This document shows positions 6,561-13,168 of a stretch of DNA of 13,168 bases, in pieces; positions within the stretch are counted from its first letter, which is position 1; every line of letters begins with the position of its first letter. A model generated the notes under the pieces. It worked only from the letters and a program-made list of their open reading frames with translations. It had not been told where the DNA came from and did no database searches. This stretch comes from CAYNLX01 sp964441535 (GTDB lineage: Bacteria > Bacillota_I > Bacilli_A > RF39 > UBA660). Where the stretch lies: assembly GCA_964441535.1 (NCBI GenBank), contig CAYTXQ010000022.1, forward strand, positions 1 through 13,168, given 5' to 3'. The translations under genes were made by a program, and so were the position numbers.

Positions 6561-8747
6561 ATGAAAAGTAAAAAATTCGAATTAGATTTTTTAGGAAAAA
6601 AATTAATAGTAGAAAATGGTTGGTTAGCAAAGCAAAGTAATGGCAGTATATTAGTTAGATATGGAGATACTGTTGTTTTGTCAGCAACAGTAATGGGTAA
6701 AAATCCTATAGAGCAAGATTTCTTTCCATTAACAGTTGTTTATCAAGAAAGATTTTATTCAGTAGGTAAAATTCCGGGAGGATTTATTAAAAGAGAAGGT
6801 AGACCTAGTGAAAATGCTACTTTAGCTGGAAGATTAATAGATCGTCCTATAAGGCCTTTATTTGATGAAAATTTTAGAAATGAAGTACAAGTTATAAATA
6901 CAGTATTATCTGTAGATCAAGATTATTCTCCAGAGATGACTGCTTTATTTGGATCATCACTTGCTTTATGTATAAGTAAAATTCCATTTGGAGGTCCAGT
7001 AGCGGGTGTAGTAGTAGGTAAAATAGGAAAAGAGTATATAATAAATCCTACAGGTGAAGAATTAGAAAAAAGTGAAATTAATTTAACAGTAGCAGGAACT
7101 AAAGATGCTATAAATATGGTTGAAGCAGGAAGTAAAGAAGTTAGTGAAGCAGACATGTTAGAAGCTTTAGTATTTGGACATAATGCTATTAAGAAATTAA
7201 TTGAATTTCAAGAAAAGATAATAGAAGAAATAGGAGCTGAAAAAGTAGAAGTAGTTTTAGCTTCTATTGATCCTGAATTAGAAGATACAGTAATTAAATT
7301 TGCTAAAGAAGATATGCTTGAAGCTATTCAAATAAAAGATAAATTAAAAAGTTATGAAAGAATAGATGAGATAAAAGAAAATACTATTTATCATTTTAAA
7401 GATATTTTAAAAGATAGTGAAGATTTAGAGAAGATTATAAAAGATGTTAAAAAAATAGTAGATAAAATAGAAGCAGATGAAGTAAGAAATTTAATAACTG
7501 AAAAGAAGATAAGACCTGATGGAAGAAAAATTGATGAAATAAGAGATTTATCTGCTTATATTGATTTATTACCTAGAACTCACGGTTCAGCATTATTCAC
7601 TAGAGGTCAGACTCAAGTGTTAGCTACTACTACTTTAGGGGCTATAGGTGAACATCAGATATTAGATGGACTTGGAATAGAAGATACTAAGAGATTTATG
7701 CTACATTATAATTTCCCATCATTCTCAGTAGGTGAAACTGGAAGATATGGAGCGCCAGGAAGAAGAGAAGTAGGTCATGGAGCACTAGGAGAAAGGGCTC
7801 TATTACAAGTAATCCCTAGTGAAGAAGAATTTCCATATACAATTAGAGTAGTTAGTGAAGTATTAGAAAGCAATGGCTCAAGTTCACAAGCAAGTATCTG
7901 TGCAGGATGTTTATCATTAATGGCAGCAGGTGTTCCTATAAAGGCTTCAGTTGCTGGTATAGCAATGGGTTTAATTACTAAAGGAAAGAAATATACAATT
8001 TTAACTGATATCCAGGGTCTTGAAGATCATATGGGTGATATGGATTTCAAAGTAGCAGGTACTAAAAAAGGTATAACAGCACTTCAAATGGATATAAAGA
8101 TAAAGGGAGTTACTAAAGATATATTAAAAGAAGCTTTAACTCAGGCTAAAAAAGCCAGAATGCAAATACTTGATGTAATGGATGATGTTATATCTCAACC
8201 TAGAAAAGAACTTAGTCCTTATGCTCCAAAGATTGCTGTATTACAAATTTCTCCAGATAAAATTAAAGATGTAATTGGTCGTGGAGGAGAAATGATTACT
8301 AGGATTATTCTTGAATCAAGTAATGTTTTAACAGTAAACGATAAAAATGCTGTAAAAGTGGATATAGAAGATGATGGAAGAGTAATTATTTATCATAATG
8401 ATTATGCAATAATTGAAAGAACAAAGAAAATGATTGAAGACATAGTGAAAACAGTAGAAGAAGGAACTATTTATACAGGAAAAGTAGTAAAAGTAGAAGA
8501 CTTTGGATGCTTTGTAGAATTATGGCCTGGATGTGAAGGTTTAGTTCATGTATCTCAATTATCTAATGAAAGAGTTAATAAGCCGTCAGACATAGTAAAA
8601 GTAGGAGATGAAATAGTTGTTAAAGCTTTAGGTTATGACCAAAGAGGAAGATTAAATTTATCTCGTAAAGAAGCTTTACCTAGATCAGAAAAACCAGTAG
8701 AGGAAATCAAAAGACAAAAAGGTTTATTTAAAAAGAATAAAGATTAG
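6561..8747 (+). CDS. pnp: polyribonucleotide nucleotidyltransferase (PNPase)
   Basis: PNPase (728 aa) is a homotrimeric 3'-5' phosphorolytic exoribonuclease in the RNA degradation machinery. The order is an RNase PH domain (about 10-145), an all-helical linker domain (about 150-300), a second catalytic RNase PH domain (about 315-545), a KH domain with the GRGG loop (IKDVIGRGGEMITRI), an S1 domain (GKVVKVEDFGCFVELWPGCEGLVH) and a short basic tail. Asp483 and Asp489, in the DIQGLEDHMGDMDFKVAGT segment, align with the two catalytic aspartates of the E. coli enzyme. All modules are intact and the length is slightly above the usual 700-710. AAGAGG shortly before the ATG supports the start. Autoregulation through RNase III cleavage, known in E. 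coli, cannot be judged here. Confidence 0.98.
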   Translation: MKSKKFELDFLGKKLIVENGWLAKQSNGSILVRYGDTVVLSATVMGKNPIEQDFFPLTVVYQERFYSVGKIPGGFIKREGRPSENATLAGRLIDRPIRPLFDENFRNEVQVINTVLSVDQDYSPEMTALFGSSLALCISKIPFGGPVAGVVVGKIGKEYIINPTGEELEKSEINLTVAGTKDAINMVEAGSKEVSEADMLEALVFGHNAIKKLIEFQEKIIEEIGAEKVEVVLASIDPELEDTVIKFAKEDMLEAIQIKDKLKSYERIDEIKENTIYHFKDILKDSEDLEKIIKDVKKIVDKIEADEVRNLITEKKIRPDGRKIDEIRDLSAYIDLLPRTHGSALFTRGQTQVLATTTLGAIGEHQILDGLGIEDTKRFMLHYNFPSFSVGETGRYGAPGRREVGHGALGERALLQVIPSEEEFPYTIRVVSEVLESNGSSSQASICAGCLSLMAAGVPIKASVAGIAMGLITKGKKYTILTDIQGLEDHMGDMDFKVAGTKKGITALQMDIKIKGVTKDILKEALTQAKKARMQILDVMDDVISQPRKELSPYAPKIAVLQISPDKIKDVIGRGGEMITRIILESSNVLTVNDKNAVKVDIEDDGRVIIYHNDYAIIERTKKMIEDIVKTVEEGTIYTGKVVKVEDFGCFVELWPGCEGLVHVSQLSNERVNKPSDIVKVGDEIVVKALGYDQRGRLNLSRKEALPRSEKPVEEIKRQKGLFKKNKD

Positions 8748-8771
8748 TTACTTTAATAAGTAACTTTTTTT
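8746..8771 (+). terminator. intrinsic terminator after pnp
   Basis: AGTTACTT (8746-8753) and AAGTAACT (8758-8765) form a perfect 8-bp stem with a TAAT loop, followed by T residues through 8771. It separates the translation cluster from the sporulation genes. Confidence 0.85.
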
Positions 8772-8835
8772 AATACTAGATTATATAAAAAGTCATAACT
8801 AAAAATATAATACATATTTTTTATTAGGTGATGTA

Positions 8836-9975
8836 ATGAAAAAAATTCTATTTTTATTAATGCTACTATTTCCAATAAAAGTTTTTGCTGATGAAGATTT
8901 AGCTCCTAATTCTAAAAGTGCTATATTAGTTGAGGCAAGTACTGGTATAGTAGTATTTGAAAAAAATTCTCATGAAAAACTTTCTATTGCTTCAATGACT
9001 AAGATTATGAGTATGATATTAATAATGGAAAATTTAGAGAATGGAAATCTTTCTTTAAATGATAAAGTATTAATAAGTAAAAATGCAGCAAGTATGGGAG
9101 GAAGTCAAATATTTCTAGAAGAAGGAAGTAACATGAAAGTCTTAGAACTGTTAAAGGGAGTTGCTATAGCATCTGGTAATGATGCTGTTGTTGCTTTAGC
9201 TGAGAAAATAGCAGGCAGTGAAGATGCTTTTGTAAGTATGATGAATAAAAAAGCTAAAGACTTAGGATTAAAGGATACTAATTTCAAGAATCCTCATGGT
9301 TTAGATGAAGCCAATCACTATAGTTCTGCTTACGATATGAGTATAATGGCTTTAGAATTACTAAAACATCCAGACATTTTAAAATATACAAGTATTTATG
9401 AAGAATATTTAGTAAAAGAAGATGGATCTAGAACATGGTTAGTTAACAGTAATAAACTAGTTAGATTTTTTAAAGGAGTAGATGGATTAAAATCTGGTTA
9501 TACAGAGACAGCCGGATATTGTTTAACTGCAACTGGAATAAGAAATAATATTAGATTTGTAAGTGTAGTAATGGGTGTTTCTACTGGCGAATTAAGAAGT
9601 TCCGATACATCTAAAATGTTAACTTATGGTTTTAATTCTTATAAAATAAATACTATAGTAAACAAAGATGCTGATTTAGGCTATGTAAATATTCAAAATG
9701 GTAAAAAAAGTAAAATTAAAGTAAAATTATCTGACAATGTTAATGAATTAATAAAAGTTAGTGATCAGTCAAATAGATATAAATATAAAGTTAAAACTTC
9801 AAAATTAGTTGCTCCAGTTAAAAAAGGAGATAAAATAGGAGAATTAGTTGTTACAACTACAGATAATCAAACTGTAAAAAAGATAACTTTATTAAGTACA
9901 GAAAATATAGATAAAGCTTCTATATGTGGATTAGTAAAGAAAAATATAAAATTAATATTATCTGGAATAATATAA
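8836..9975 (+). CDS. dacF: D-alanyl-D-alanine carboxypeptidase, DacF-type (sporulation PBP)
   Basis: This 379-aa low-molecular-weight penicillin-binding protein should remove the terminal D-alanine from peptidoglycan stem peptides outside the cytoplasmic membrane. A signal peptide covers residues 1-18: MKK, a hydrophobic core, and likely cleavage after VFA. All three active-site motifs are present: SMTK at 53-56, SGN at 113-115 and KSG at 219-221. The C-terminal third matches the PBP5-type beta-rich domain, and the final helix (about 360-379) could be an amphipathic membrane anchor. GGTGAT precedes the ATG. Position directly before spoIIAA-sigF mirrors B. subtilis dacF, which is expressed in the forespore and controls cross-linking of spore peptidoglycan. 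The dacF rather than dacA/dacB assignment rests mainly on this context. Confidence 0.93.
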   Translation: MKKILFLLMLLFPIKVFADEDLAPNSKSAILVEASTGIVVFEKNSHEKLSIASMTKIMSMILIMENLENGNLSLNDKVLISKNAASMGGSQIFLEEGSNMKVLELLKGVAIASGNDAVVALAEKIAGSEDAFVSMMNKKAKDLGLKDTNFKNPHGLDEANHYSSAYDMSIMALELLKHPDILKYTSIYEEYLVKEDGSRTWLVNSNKLVRFFKGVDGLKSGYTETAGYCLTATGIRNNIRFVSVVMGVSTGELRSSDTSKMLTYGFNSYKINTIVNKDADLGYVNIQNGKKSKIKVKLSDNVNELIKVSDQSNRYKYKVKTSKLVAPVKKGDKIGELVVTTTDNQTVKKITLLSTENIDKASICGLVKKNIKLILSGII

Positions 9976-9986
9976 AATAACTAGTT

Positions 9987-10015
9987 TTGTCGAATATGTT
10001 TAAAAATCTTATAAA
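9987..10015 (+). promoter_or_regulatory. possible promoter of spoIIAA-sigF
   Basis: TTGTCG (9987-9992) and TATAAA (10010-10015) have a 17-bp spacer and resemble a sigma-A promoter. The predicted start near 10022 leaves a short leader with AAAGGTGAT before spoIIAA. In B. subtilis this operon uses sigma-H. No properly spaced sigma-H pair is visible here, although GTCGAAT at 9989-9995 resembles its -10 element. Confidence 0.35.
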
Positions 10016-10047
10016 AAGTACTATATTTATTTAACAAAGGTGATTAT

Positions 10048-10380
10048 ATGTTAAAAATAAATATGGAAATTAGACATGGAATATTATTTATAAGACTTAA
10101 TGGCAATCTAAATAAATTAACATCAAACAAGATAAATAATTATATTATTCCCATGTTAAAGAAATATGATATTAGATTTTTATCATATAATTTAAAAGAT
10201 TTATCCAGTATTGATAAAACTGGAATAAATTCATTAAATAATTGCTTTAATATAATAAATTCCAATAATGGAATTTCTTATATCTGCGGAGTTAATGAAA
10301 ATATTAGTAAACAAATAAAAGAATTTAAAGCATTAGAAGTAAAAAATGAATTAAATGTCATGGAGTGTTTACAGATATGA
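10048..10380 (+). CDS. spoIIAA: SpoIIAA-like anti-anti-sigma factor (STAS domain), altered phosphosite
   Basis: This is a single STAS domain of 110 aa, the standard SpoIIAA length. In B. subtilis SpoIIAA releases sigma-F from the anti-sigma kinase SpoIIAB, and SpoIIAB inactivates SpoIIAA by phosphorylating Ser58. The alignment is clear: INMEIRHGILFIRLNGNL at the start, then DIRFLSYNLKDLSSID leading to the phosphosite loop. B. subtilis SpoIIAA reads Asp-Ser-Ser-Gly there and RsbV reads Asp-Ser-Thr-Gly, with the first Ser phosphorylated. This protein has Asp56-Lys57-Thr58-Gly59, so the acceptor serine is replaced by lysine. spoIIAB is also missing from its usual place. The gene overlaps sigF by 4 nt, so the two are probably made together. 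It may be a constitutively active, repurposed or decaying SpoIIAA. Family assignment is firm from sequence plus context; its function here is open. Confidence 0.85.
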   Translation: MLKINMEIRHGILFIRLNGNLNKLTSNKINNYIIPMLKKYDIRFLSYNLKDLSSIDKTGINSLNNCFNIINSNNGISYICGVNENISKQIKEFKALEVKNELNVMECLQI

Positions 10381-11027
10381 AAAATAATTATATTGATTTA
10401 ATTATAGATAATGAAAAACTTATTTATAGTATTGCTTCTAAATTTTATAATGTTGATTCAGATGACTTATATCAGTGTGGAGTCATAGGACTAATGAAAG
10501 CAGCAAAAAATTTTAAAGATAACAATAAAACTAAATTCAGTACTTATGCATATGATTATATTTTTGGAGAAATGTATAATTACATGACTAAAAGAAAAAA
10601 CATAAAAATTAATAAAGAATCATTAAAATTATATAAGAAAATTTGTAATGTTAAAGATTATTTAACTCAAAAATTAAGTAGAGAACCTTCTATAACTGAA
10701 ATATCTTTATTTTTAGAAGTAGAAGAGAGTGTAGTGTCAGATATAATTCTTTCCGCTGAATCTATTATTAGTATAGATGAAGAAAAAGAGGGTTTATCTT
10801 TACACGAATCTATTTCTAATCCTAAATTGGATATAGATGATACTTATATAGATATAATGGATTCATTAAATAAATTAGATGATAGTGAAAAAGAAATTAT
10901 TAAATATAGATATTATAAAGATTTAACTCAAAGTGAAACTGCTAAAAAACTCAATATGACTCAAGTTATGGTTTCAAGGTATGAAAAGAAAAGTTTAGAG
11001 AAAATGAGAGATTATTTAGCTTCATAG
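10377..11027 (+). CDS. sigF: RNA polymerase forespore sigma factor SigF
   Basis: This 216-aa sigma-70-family factor directs early forespore transcription. Region 2 covers about residues 10-75 (DLYQCGVIGLMKAAKNF, then KFSTYAYDYIFGEM). Region 3 covers about 80-135 (LSREPSITEISLFLEV). Region 4 covers about 160-212, with a helix-turn-helix in LTQSETAKKLNMTQVMVSRYEKK. Similarity to SigF, and placement between dacF-spoIIAA and spoVA, favour SigF over the related SigG. The start is ATG at 10377, which forms ATGA with the spoIIAA stop. GGAGTG at 10362-10367 lies 9 nt upstream. An in-frame GTG at 10365 falls inside this site and was rejected. No anti-sigma gene adjoins it, which is unusual. I see no missing sigma regions. 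Confidence 0.93.
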   Translation: MKNNYIDLIIDNEKLIYSIASKFYNVDSDDLYQCGVIGLMKAAKNFKDNNKTKFSTYAYDYIFGEMYNYMTKRKNIKINKESLKLYKKICNVKDYLTQKLSREPSITEISLFLEVEESVVSDIILSAESIISIDEEKEGLSLHESISNPKLDIDDTYIDIMDSLNKLDDSEKEIIKYRYYKDLTQSETAKKLNMTQVMVSRYEKKSLEKMRDYLAS

Positions 11028-11055
11028 TATTATTTTATTAAAAGCCTTCATAATA
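11027..11055 (+). promoter_or_regulatory. possible sigma-G/sigma-F type promoter before spoVAC
   Basis: GTATT (11027-11031) and CATAATA (11049-11055) are 17 bp apart. They resemble the B. subtilis sigma-G pattern GHATR - 17/18 bp - CATnnTA, with one mismatch in the -35. The spoVA operon is a sigma-G target in B. subtilis. The predicted start (about 11061) falls at the spoVAC ribosome binding site, leaving an unusually short leader, so the call is tentative. Confidence 0.3.
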
Positions 11056-11070
11056 ATAATGGAGGTTTTT
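11040..11070 (+). terminator. sigF-spoVAC hairpin: terminator-like and hides the spoVAC ribosome binding site
   Basis: AAAAGCCTTCAT (11040-11051) pairs over 12 bp with ATGGAGGTTTTT (11059-11070), allowing two G-U pairs, around the loop AATAATA. The stem ends in five T residues. The 3' arm contains GGAGG (11061-11065), the ribosome binding site for spoVAC 7 nt further on. It could end sigF transcripts, block spoVAC translation on read-through RNA, or both. Confidence 0.65.
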
Positions 11071-11072
11071 AT

Positions 11073-11513
11073 ATGAAAGAAAAAGAATATAAAAAAATAG
11101 TGGAGAAAAACACTCCTAAAGAAAATATATTTAAAAATGCTTTAATTTCTTTTTTAACAGGAGGATTCTTAGGAGTACTATTTAGTCTTTTATCAAATTT
11201 AATATGCAGTGTATATCATTTAGCATATAATGATGGAATTATATGGTCTTTAATTATATTTATATTTATGGCTAGTTTGTTAACTGGACTGGGTGTATTT
11301 GATTTAATGGTTTCTTATGCTAAATGTGGATTAATAATACCTATAACAGGTTTTGCTCATTCAGTTACAAGCAGTATTTTAGATTATAAACATGATGGAT
11401 TTATTACTGGTATGGGAGGAAATATTTTTAAATTAGCAGGTAGTGTTATTTTATATGGAGTTGTAAGTGCATTTATTTTAGTAATGATAAAGGCGGTAAT
11501 GATTTATGGCTAG
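11073..11513 (+). CDS. spoVAC: stage V sporulation protein AC (SpoVAC)
   Basis: SpoVAC is an integral inner-membrane protein of the dipicolinic acid (DPA) channel. The B. subtilis protein behaves as a mechanosensitive channel in germination. This copy has 146 aa, close to the usual length of about 150. A charged N-terminus (YKKIVEKNTPKENIFKNAL) is followed by hydrophobic segments at about 22-45, 55-80, 84-102 and 115-143. The conserved GGFLG, LTGLGVFD and PITGFAHSVTSS blocks are present. It is the first gene of a minimal spoVAC-AD-AEb operon. spoVAA and spoVAB, which lie between sigF and spoVAC in B. subtilis, are absent. Its ribosome binding site is inside a hairpin. Confidence 0.95.
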   Translation: MKEKEYKKIVEKNTPKENIFKNALISFLTGGFLGVLFSLLSNLICSVYHLAYNDGIIWSLIIFIFMASLLTGLGVFDLMVSYAKCGLIIPITGFAHSVTSSILDYKHDGFITGMGGNIFKLAGSVILYGVVSAFILVMIKAVMIYG

Positions 11514-12462
11514 TACAACTTATAAAAATGTATATATTAGTGATTATTATACAGTAGCAGGATTATTTGAAGGTAGAGGAGCTATAAATAATTATGATTT
11601 TATTTTAAAAGATCACTATTATGGAGAAAAAACTTTTGAAAAAACAGAACAAAAAATACAGAAAAAAATATTAGATGAACTTTTAGGAAGAAATACAGTT
11701 GATTTAATAATAGGAGGAGATTTAACAAATCAATTGTCTTCGTGCAGTTATCCTTTAATGAAAGTAGATCTTCCTTTTATTGGGTTATATAGTGCTTGTG
11801 CTACTTTTGTAGAAAGTTTAATAATTTCTAGTACTTTTTTAGAAGCAAAAAAAGCAAATAAAAGTTTAGTTATAACTAGTGCTCATAATTCAAACTGTGA
11901 AAAACAGTTTAGATTTCCCATTGAATATGGTTCTCCTAAACCTAAAAGATCTACTTTTACTACAACAGGAGGAGTAGGTTGTATAGTAACCAATAATAAA
12001 ACTAGAATAAAAATAGAATCTTCAACTATTGGAAAAGTGAAAGATTCTTATATAAAAGATGTAAATAATATGGGTGCAGTTATGGCTTTAGGAGCAGCTG
12101 ATACTATTATTAATCATTTAAAAGATTTAAACAGAAATATATCTTATTATGATTTAGTTTTAACTGGAGATTTAGGTATAGTAGGTAAGAAAATATTAAA
12201 AGAAGTTTTGTCAAAACAAAATATTAAATTAAAAAATTATGAAGATTCAGGTACTTTATTATATAAAGAAAATCAAAATACTTGTTCAGGAGGAAGTGGT
12301 CCAGCAGTTTTACCATTAGTTTTATTTAGTAAAATAATAAATAATAATAAATATAAGAAAATATTGATAGTAGGTACAGGTTCATTACATTCTTTAGTTA
12401 TGGTAAATCAGAAATGTACCATACCGACAATATCTCATGCAGTTAGTTTGGAGGTAGAATAA
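11506..12462 (+). CDS. spoVAD: stage V sporulation protein AD (SpoVAD), DPA-binding
   Basis: SpoVAD is a thiolase-fold protein on the spore inner membrane that binds DPA and, with SpoVAC and SpoVAE, is needed for its uptake and release. This copy has 318 aa, slightly shorter than the roughly 338 aa of B. subtilis. The family blocks are clear: VAGLFEGRGAINNYD at the N-terminus, GGDLTNQLSSCSYPL near residue 70, GLYSACATFVESL with Cys98, SAHNSNCEKQFRFPIEYG at 125-142, TTGGVGC, and VLTGDLG in the C-terminal half. The fold is thiolase-like but catalysis is not expected. The start overlaps spoVAC by 8 nt and has AGGCGG (11491-11496) 9 nt upstream. Confidence 0.96.
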   Translation: MASTTYKNVYISDYYTVAGLFEGRGAINNYDFILKDHYYGEKTFEKTEQKIQKKILDELLGRNTVDLIIGGDLTNQLSSCSYPLMKVDLPFIGLYSACATFVESLIISSTFLEAKKANKSLVITSAHNSNCEKQFRFPIEYGSPKPKRSTFTTTGGVGCIVTNNKTRIKIESSTIGKVKDSYIKDVNNMGAVMALGAADTIINHLKDLNRNISYYDLVLTGDLGIVGKKILKEVLSKQNIKLKNYEDSGTLLYKENQNTCSGGSGPAVLPLVLFSKIINNNKYKKILIVGTGSLHSLVMVNQKCTIPTISHAVSLEVE

Positions 12463-12465
12463 ATA

Positions 12466-12816
12466 ATGGAATACATATATAGTTTCTTATTTGTAGGATT
12501 TCTTTGTTTAATAGGAGAGTTAATTTTAGATAATACCAAATTAACTTTAGGACATATTACTAGTATATTTGTAGTATTAGGTGCTGTATTAGGATTTTTT
12601 GGAATATATGATAGAATTTCTTTATATGTAGGTTCTGCTGCAAGTTTACCAATTATGTCTTTTGGAAATCAGTTATATAATGCAGCATATACTGGTCTTA
12701 GATTAGAAGGTATAATGGGAATATTTTCTAATATGTTAACAACTACTAGTGCAGGAATAAGTGCAGCAATAATATTTTCATTTCTGTTTGCAATATGTTT
12801 TAAACCTAGAAACTAA
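12466..12816 (+). CDS. spoVAE: stage V sporulation protein AE (SpoVAEb type)
   Basis: This 116-aa membrane protein is the third conserved part of the DPA channel. Hydrophobic segments lie at about 2-22, 28-50 and 92-113. The middle contains the family SAASLPIMSFGNQLYNAA-like segment and GLRLEGIMGIF. Length and order after spoVAD identify the SpoVAEb form rather than the soluble SpoVAEa. GGAGGT lies 10 nt before the ATG, with 3 nt between the spoVAD stop and this start. A hairpin follows directly, so the operon ends here without spoVAEa or spoVAF. Confidence 0.94.
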   Translation: MEYIYSFLFVGFLCLIGELILDNTKLTLGHITSIFVVLGAVLGFFGIYDRISLYVGSAASLPIMSFGNQLYNAAYTGLRLEGIMGIFSNMLTTTSAGISAAIIFSFLFAICFKPRN

Positions 12817-12846
12817 AAATAGATTCAATTTAAGTTGAATCTATTT
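12817..12846 (+). terminator. hairpin terminator of the spoVA operon
   Basis: AAATAGATTCAA (12817-12828) and TTGAATCTATTT (12835-12846) form a perfect 12-bp stem with a 6-nt loop, beginning right after the spoVAE stop. The T residues are at the end of the stem rather than beyond it. It could work in either direction. Confidence 0.6.
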
Positions 12847-12854
12847 CCTAAATT

Positions 12855-12879
12855 AAAAATCCTCAATTTTAATTGAGGA
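12855..12879 (-). terminator. intrinsic terminator of the tRNA cluster
   Basis: TCCTCAAT (12860-12867) and ATTGAGGA (12872-12879) form a perfect inverted repeat around TTTA. Read on the - strand the stem is followed by five T residues (12859-12855), the form of an intrinsic terminator for the tRNAs. On the + strand no T-run follows. The region 12880-12928 between it and tRNA-Lys holds nothing else I can see. Confidence 0.7.
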
Positions 12880-12928
12880 CTTCTAATTTAATTAAGTTTA
12901 AACAAAAAGTCTAAACAATATTTACTAC

Positions 12929-13004
12929 TGGTGTCTCGCATGCGATTCGAACGCATGACCCTTTGATTAAAAGTCAAATGCTCTGCCAGCTGAGCTAGCG
13001 AGAC
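12929..13004 (-). tRNA. trnK: tRNA-Lys (UUU)
   Basis: The - strand forms a complete 76-nt cloverleaf. The acceptor GTCTCGC pairs with GCGAGAC, and the discriminator A and CCA are encoded. The D arm lies in GCTCAGCTGGCAGAGC. The anticodon stem TTTGA/TCAAA encloses CTTTTAA with anticodon TTT. The T arm is ATGCG TTCGAAT CGCAT. It is the third tRNA of a Tyr-Gln-Lys group. Confidence 0.97.
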
Positions 13005-13020
13005 GAAAATTAAATAAAAA

Positions 13021-13096
13021 TGGCTGCCTCGGGTGGATTCGAACCACCGGAATGTCAGAGTCAAAGTCTGATGCCTTGCCACTTGGCTACGAGGCA
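13021..13096 (-). tRNA. trnQ: tRNA-Gln (UUG)
   Basis: The - strand gives a complete 76-nt cloverleaf. The acceptor TGCCTCG pairs with CGAGGCA, with the U1-A72 start typical of bacterial tRNA-Gln, discriminator G and encoded CCA. The anticodon stem TCAGA/TCTGA encloses CTTTGAC with anticodon TTG. The T arm is GGTGG TTCGAAT CCACC. It lies 16 nt upstream of tRNA-Lys in the same direction. Confidence 0.97.
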
Positions 13097-13105
13097 ACAA
13101 TAAAC

Positions 13106-13168
13106 TGGTGGAGGGAGATGGATTTGAACCATCGAACCCGAAAGAACAGATTTACAGTCTGCCGCGTT
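13106..13168 (-). tRNA. trnY: tRNA-Tyr (GUA), 5' end beyond the window
   Basis: The 3' part of a class II tRNA is visible on the - strand. The CCA end and discriminator A are encoded, with the acceptor 3' strand TCCCTCC. The T arm is GATGG TTCAAAT CCATC. A long variable arm with TTTCGGGTTCG is present. The anticodon stem CAGA/TCTG encloses an anticodon loop with GTA. Anticodon and long variable arm together identify tyrosine. The D arm and acceptor 5' strand lie outside the window. Confidence 0.92.

Noticed and set aside
6923..7156. Open frame on the - strand inside pnp, and a similar one at 9105-9287 inside dacF
   Set aside because: Both are antisense shadows of well-identified genes with no ribosome binding site or recognisable protein.
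8792..8819. Forespore or sigma-A promoter upstream of dacF (TCATA with CATATTT, or TATAAT at 8806-8811)
   Set aside because: The TCATA/CATATTT pair has mismatches and a 15-bp spacer, and TATAAT has no acceptable -35 at 16-18 bp. dacF probably has a promoter here but I cannot assign it.
9961..9995. Possible sigma-H promoter before spoIIAA (GGAATAA and GTCGAAT)
   Set aside because: The -10-like GTCGAAT fits, but the upstream GGAATAA lies about 18 bp away instead of the usual 11-13 bp and lacks the full -35 consensus.
12888..13100. 70-codon open frame on the - strand
   Set aside because: It runs through two complete tRNA genes (Lys and Gln), whose structure explains the sequence.

Overview
The window is a very A+T-rich, compact stretch of a spore-forming Firmicute. 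It uses the standard bacterial code: TGA is a stop for infB and spoIIAA. Intergenic gaps are short and start/stop overlaps are frequent. Low GC, streamlined operons, a truncated RimP and retained sporulation genes would fit a reduced-genome Bacilli lineage (for example the uncultured gut RF39-type or Erysipelotrichia-like groups). The lineage is inference only; the sequence shows a low-GC endospore former.

Region 1 (1-8770) is the classic translation and RNA cluster, all on the + strand. It holds trmL, then rimP-nusA-ylxR(rnpM)-infB-rbfA, then truB, a 112-aa orphan, rpsO and pnp. The order matches Bacillus subtilis, but ylxQ (L7Ae-like), ylxP and ribF/ribC are missing. RimP has only its N-terminal domain. 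Promoters with strong consensus stand before rimP, the orphan gene and rpsO. Hairpin terminators follow rbfA, rpsO and pnp. The rimP leader contains a duplicated Shine-Dalgarno module with a complementary strand between the copies.

Region 2 (8836-12846) is a sporulation block on the + strand: dacF, spoIIAA, sigF, spoVAC, spoVAD, spoVAEb. In B. subtilis the order is dacF-spoIIAA-spoIIAB-sigF-spoVAA-AB-AC-AD-AEb and onwards. Here spoIIAB, spoVAA and spoVAB have been removed from an otherwise conserved order. spoIIAA now overlaps sigF by 4 nt. SpoIIAA also has Lys where the serine phosphorylated by SpoIIAB should be. Together these suggest that the partner-switching control of sigma-F has been dismantled or rewired. 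A long hairpin between sigF and spoVAC has terminator features and also buries the spoVAC ribosome binding site.

Region 3 (12847-13168) is a tRNA cluster on the - strand, read as Tyr(GUA, cut by the window edge)-Gln(UUG)-Lys(UUU), all with encoded CCA. It converges on the spoVA operon, with two back-to-back hairpins as a terminator zone. No mobile element, CRISPR array or prophage is visible, and no stretch longer than 300 bases lacks a gene.
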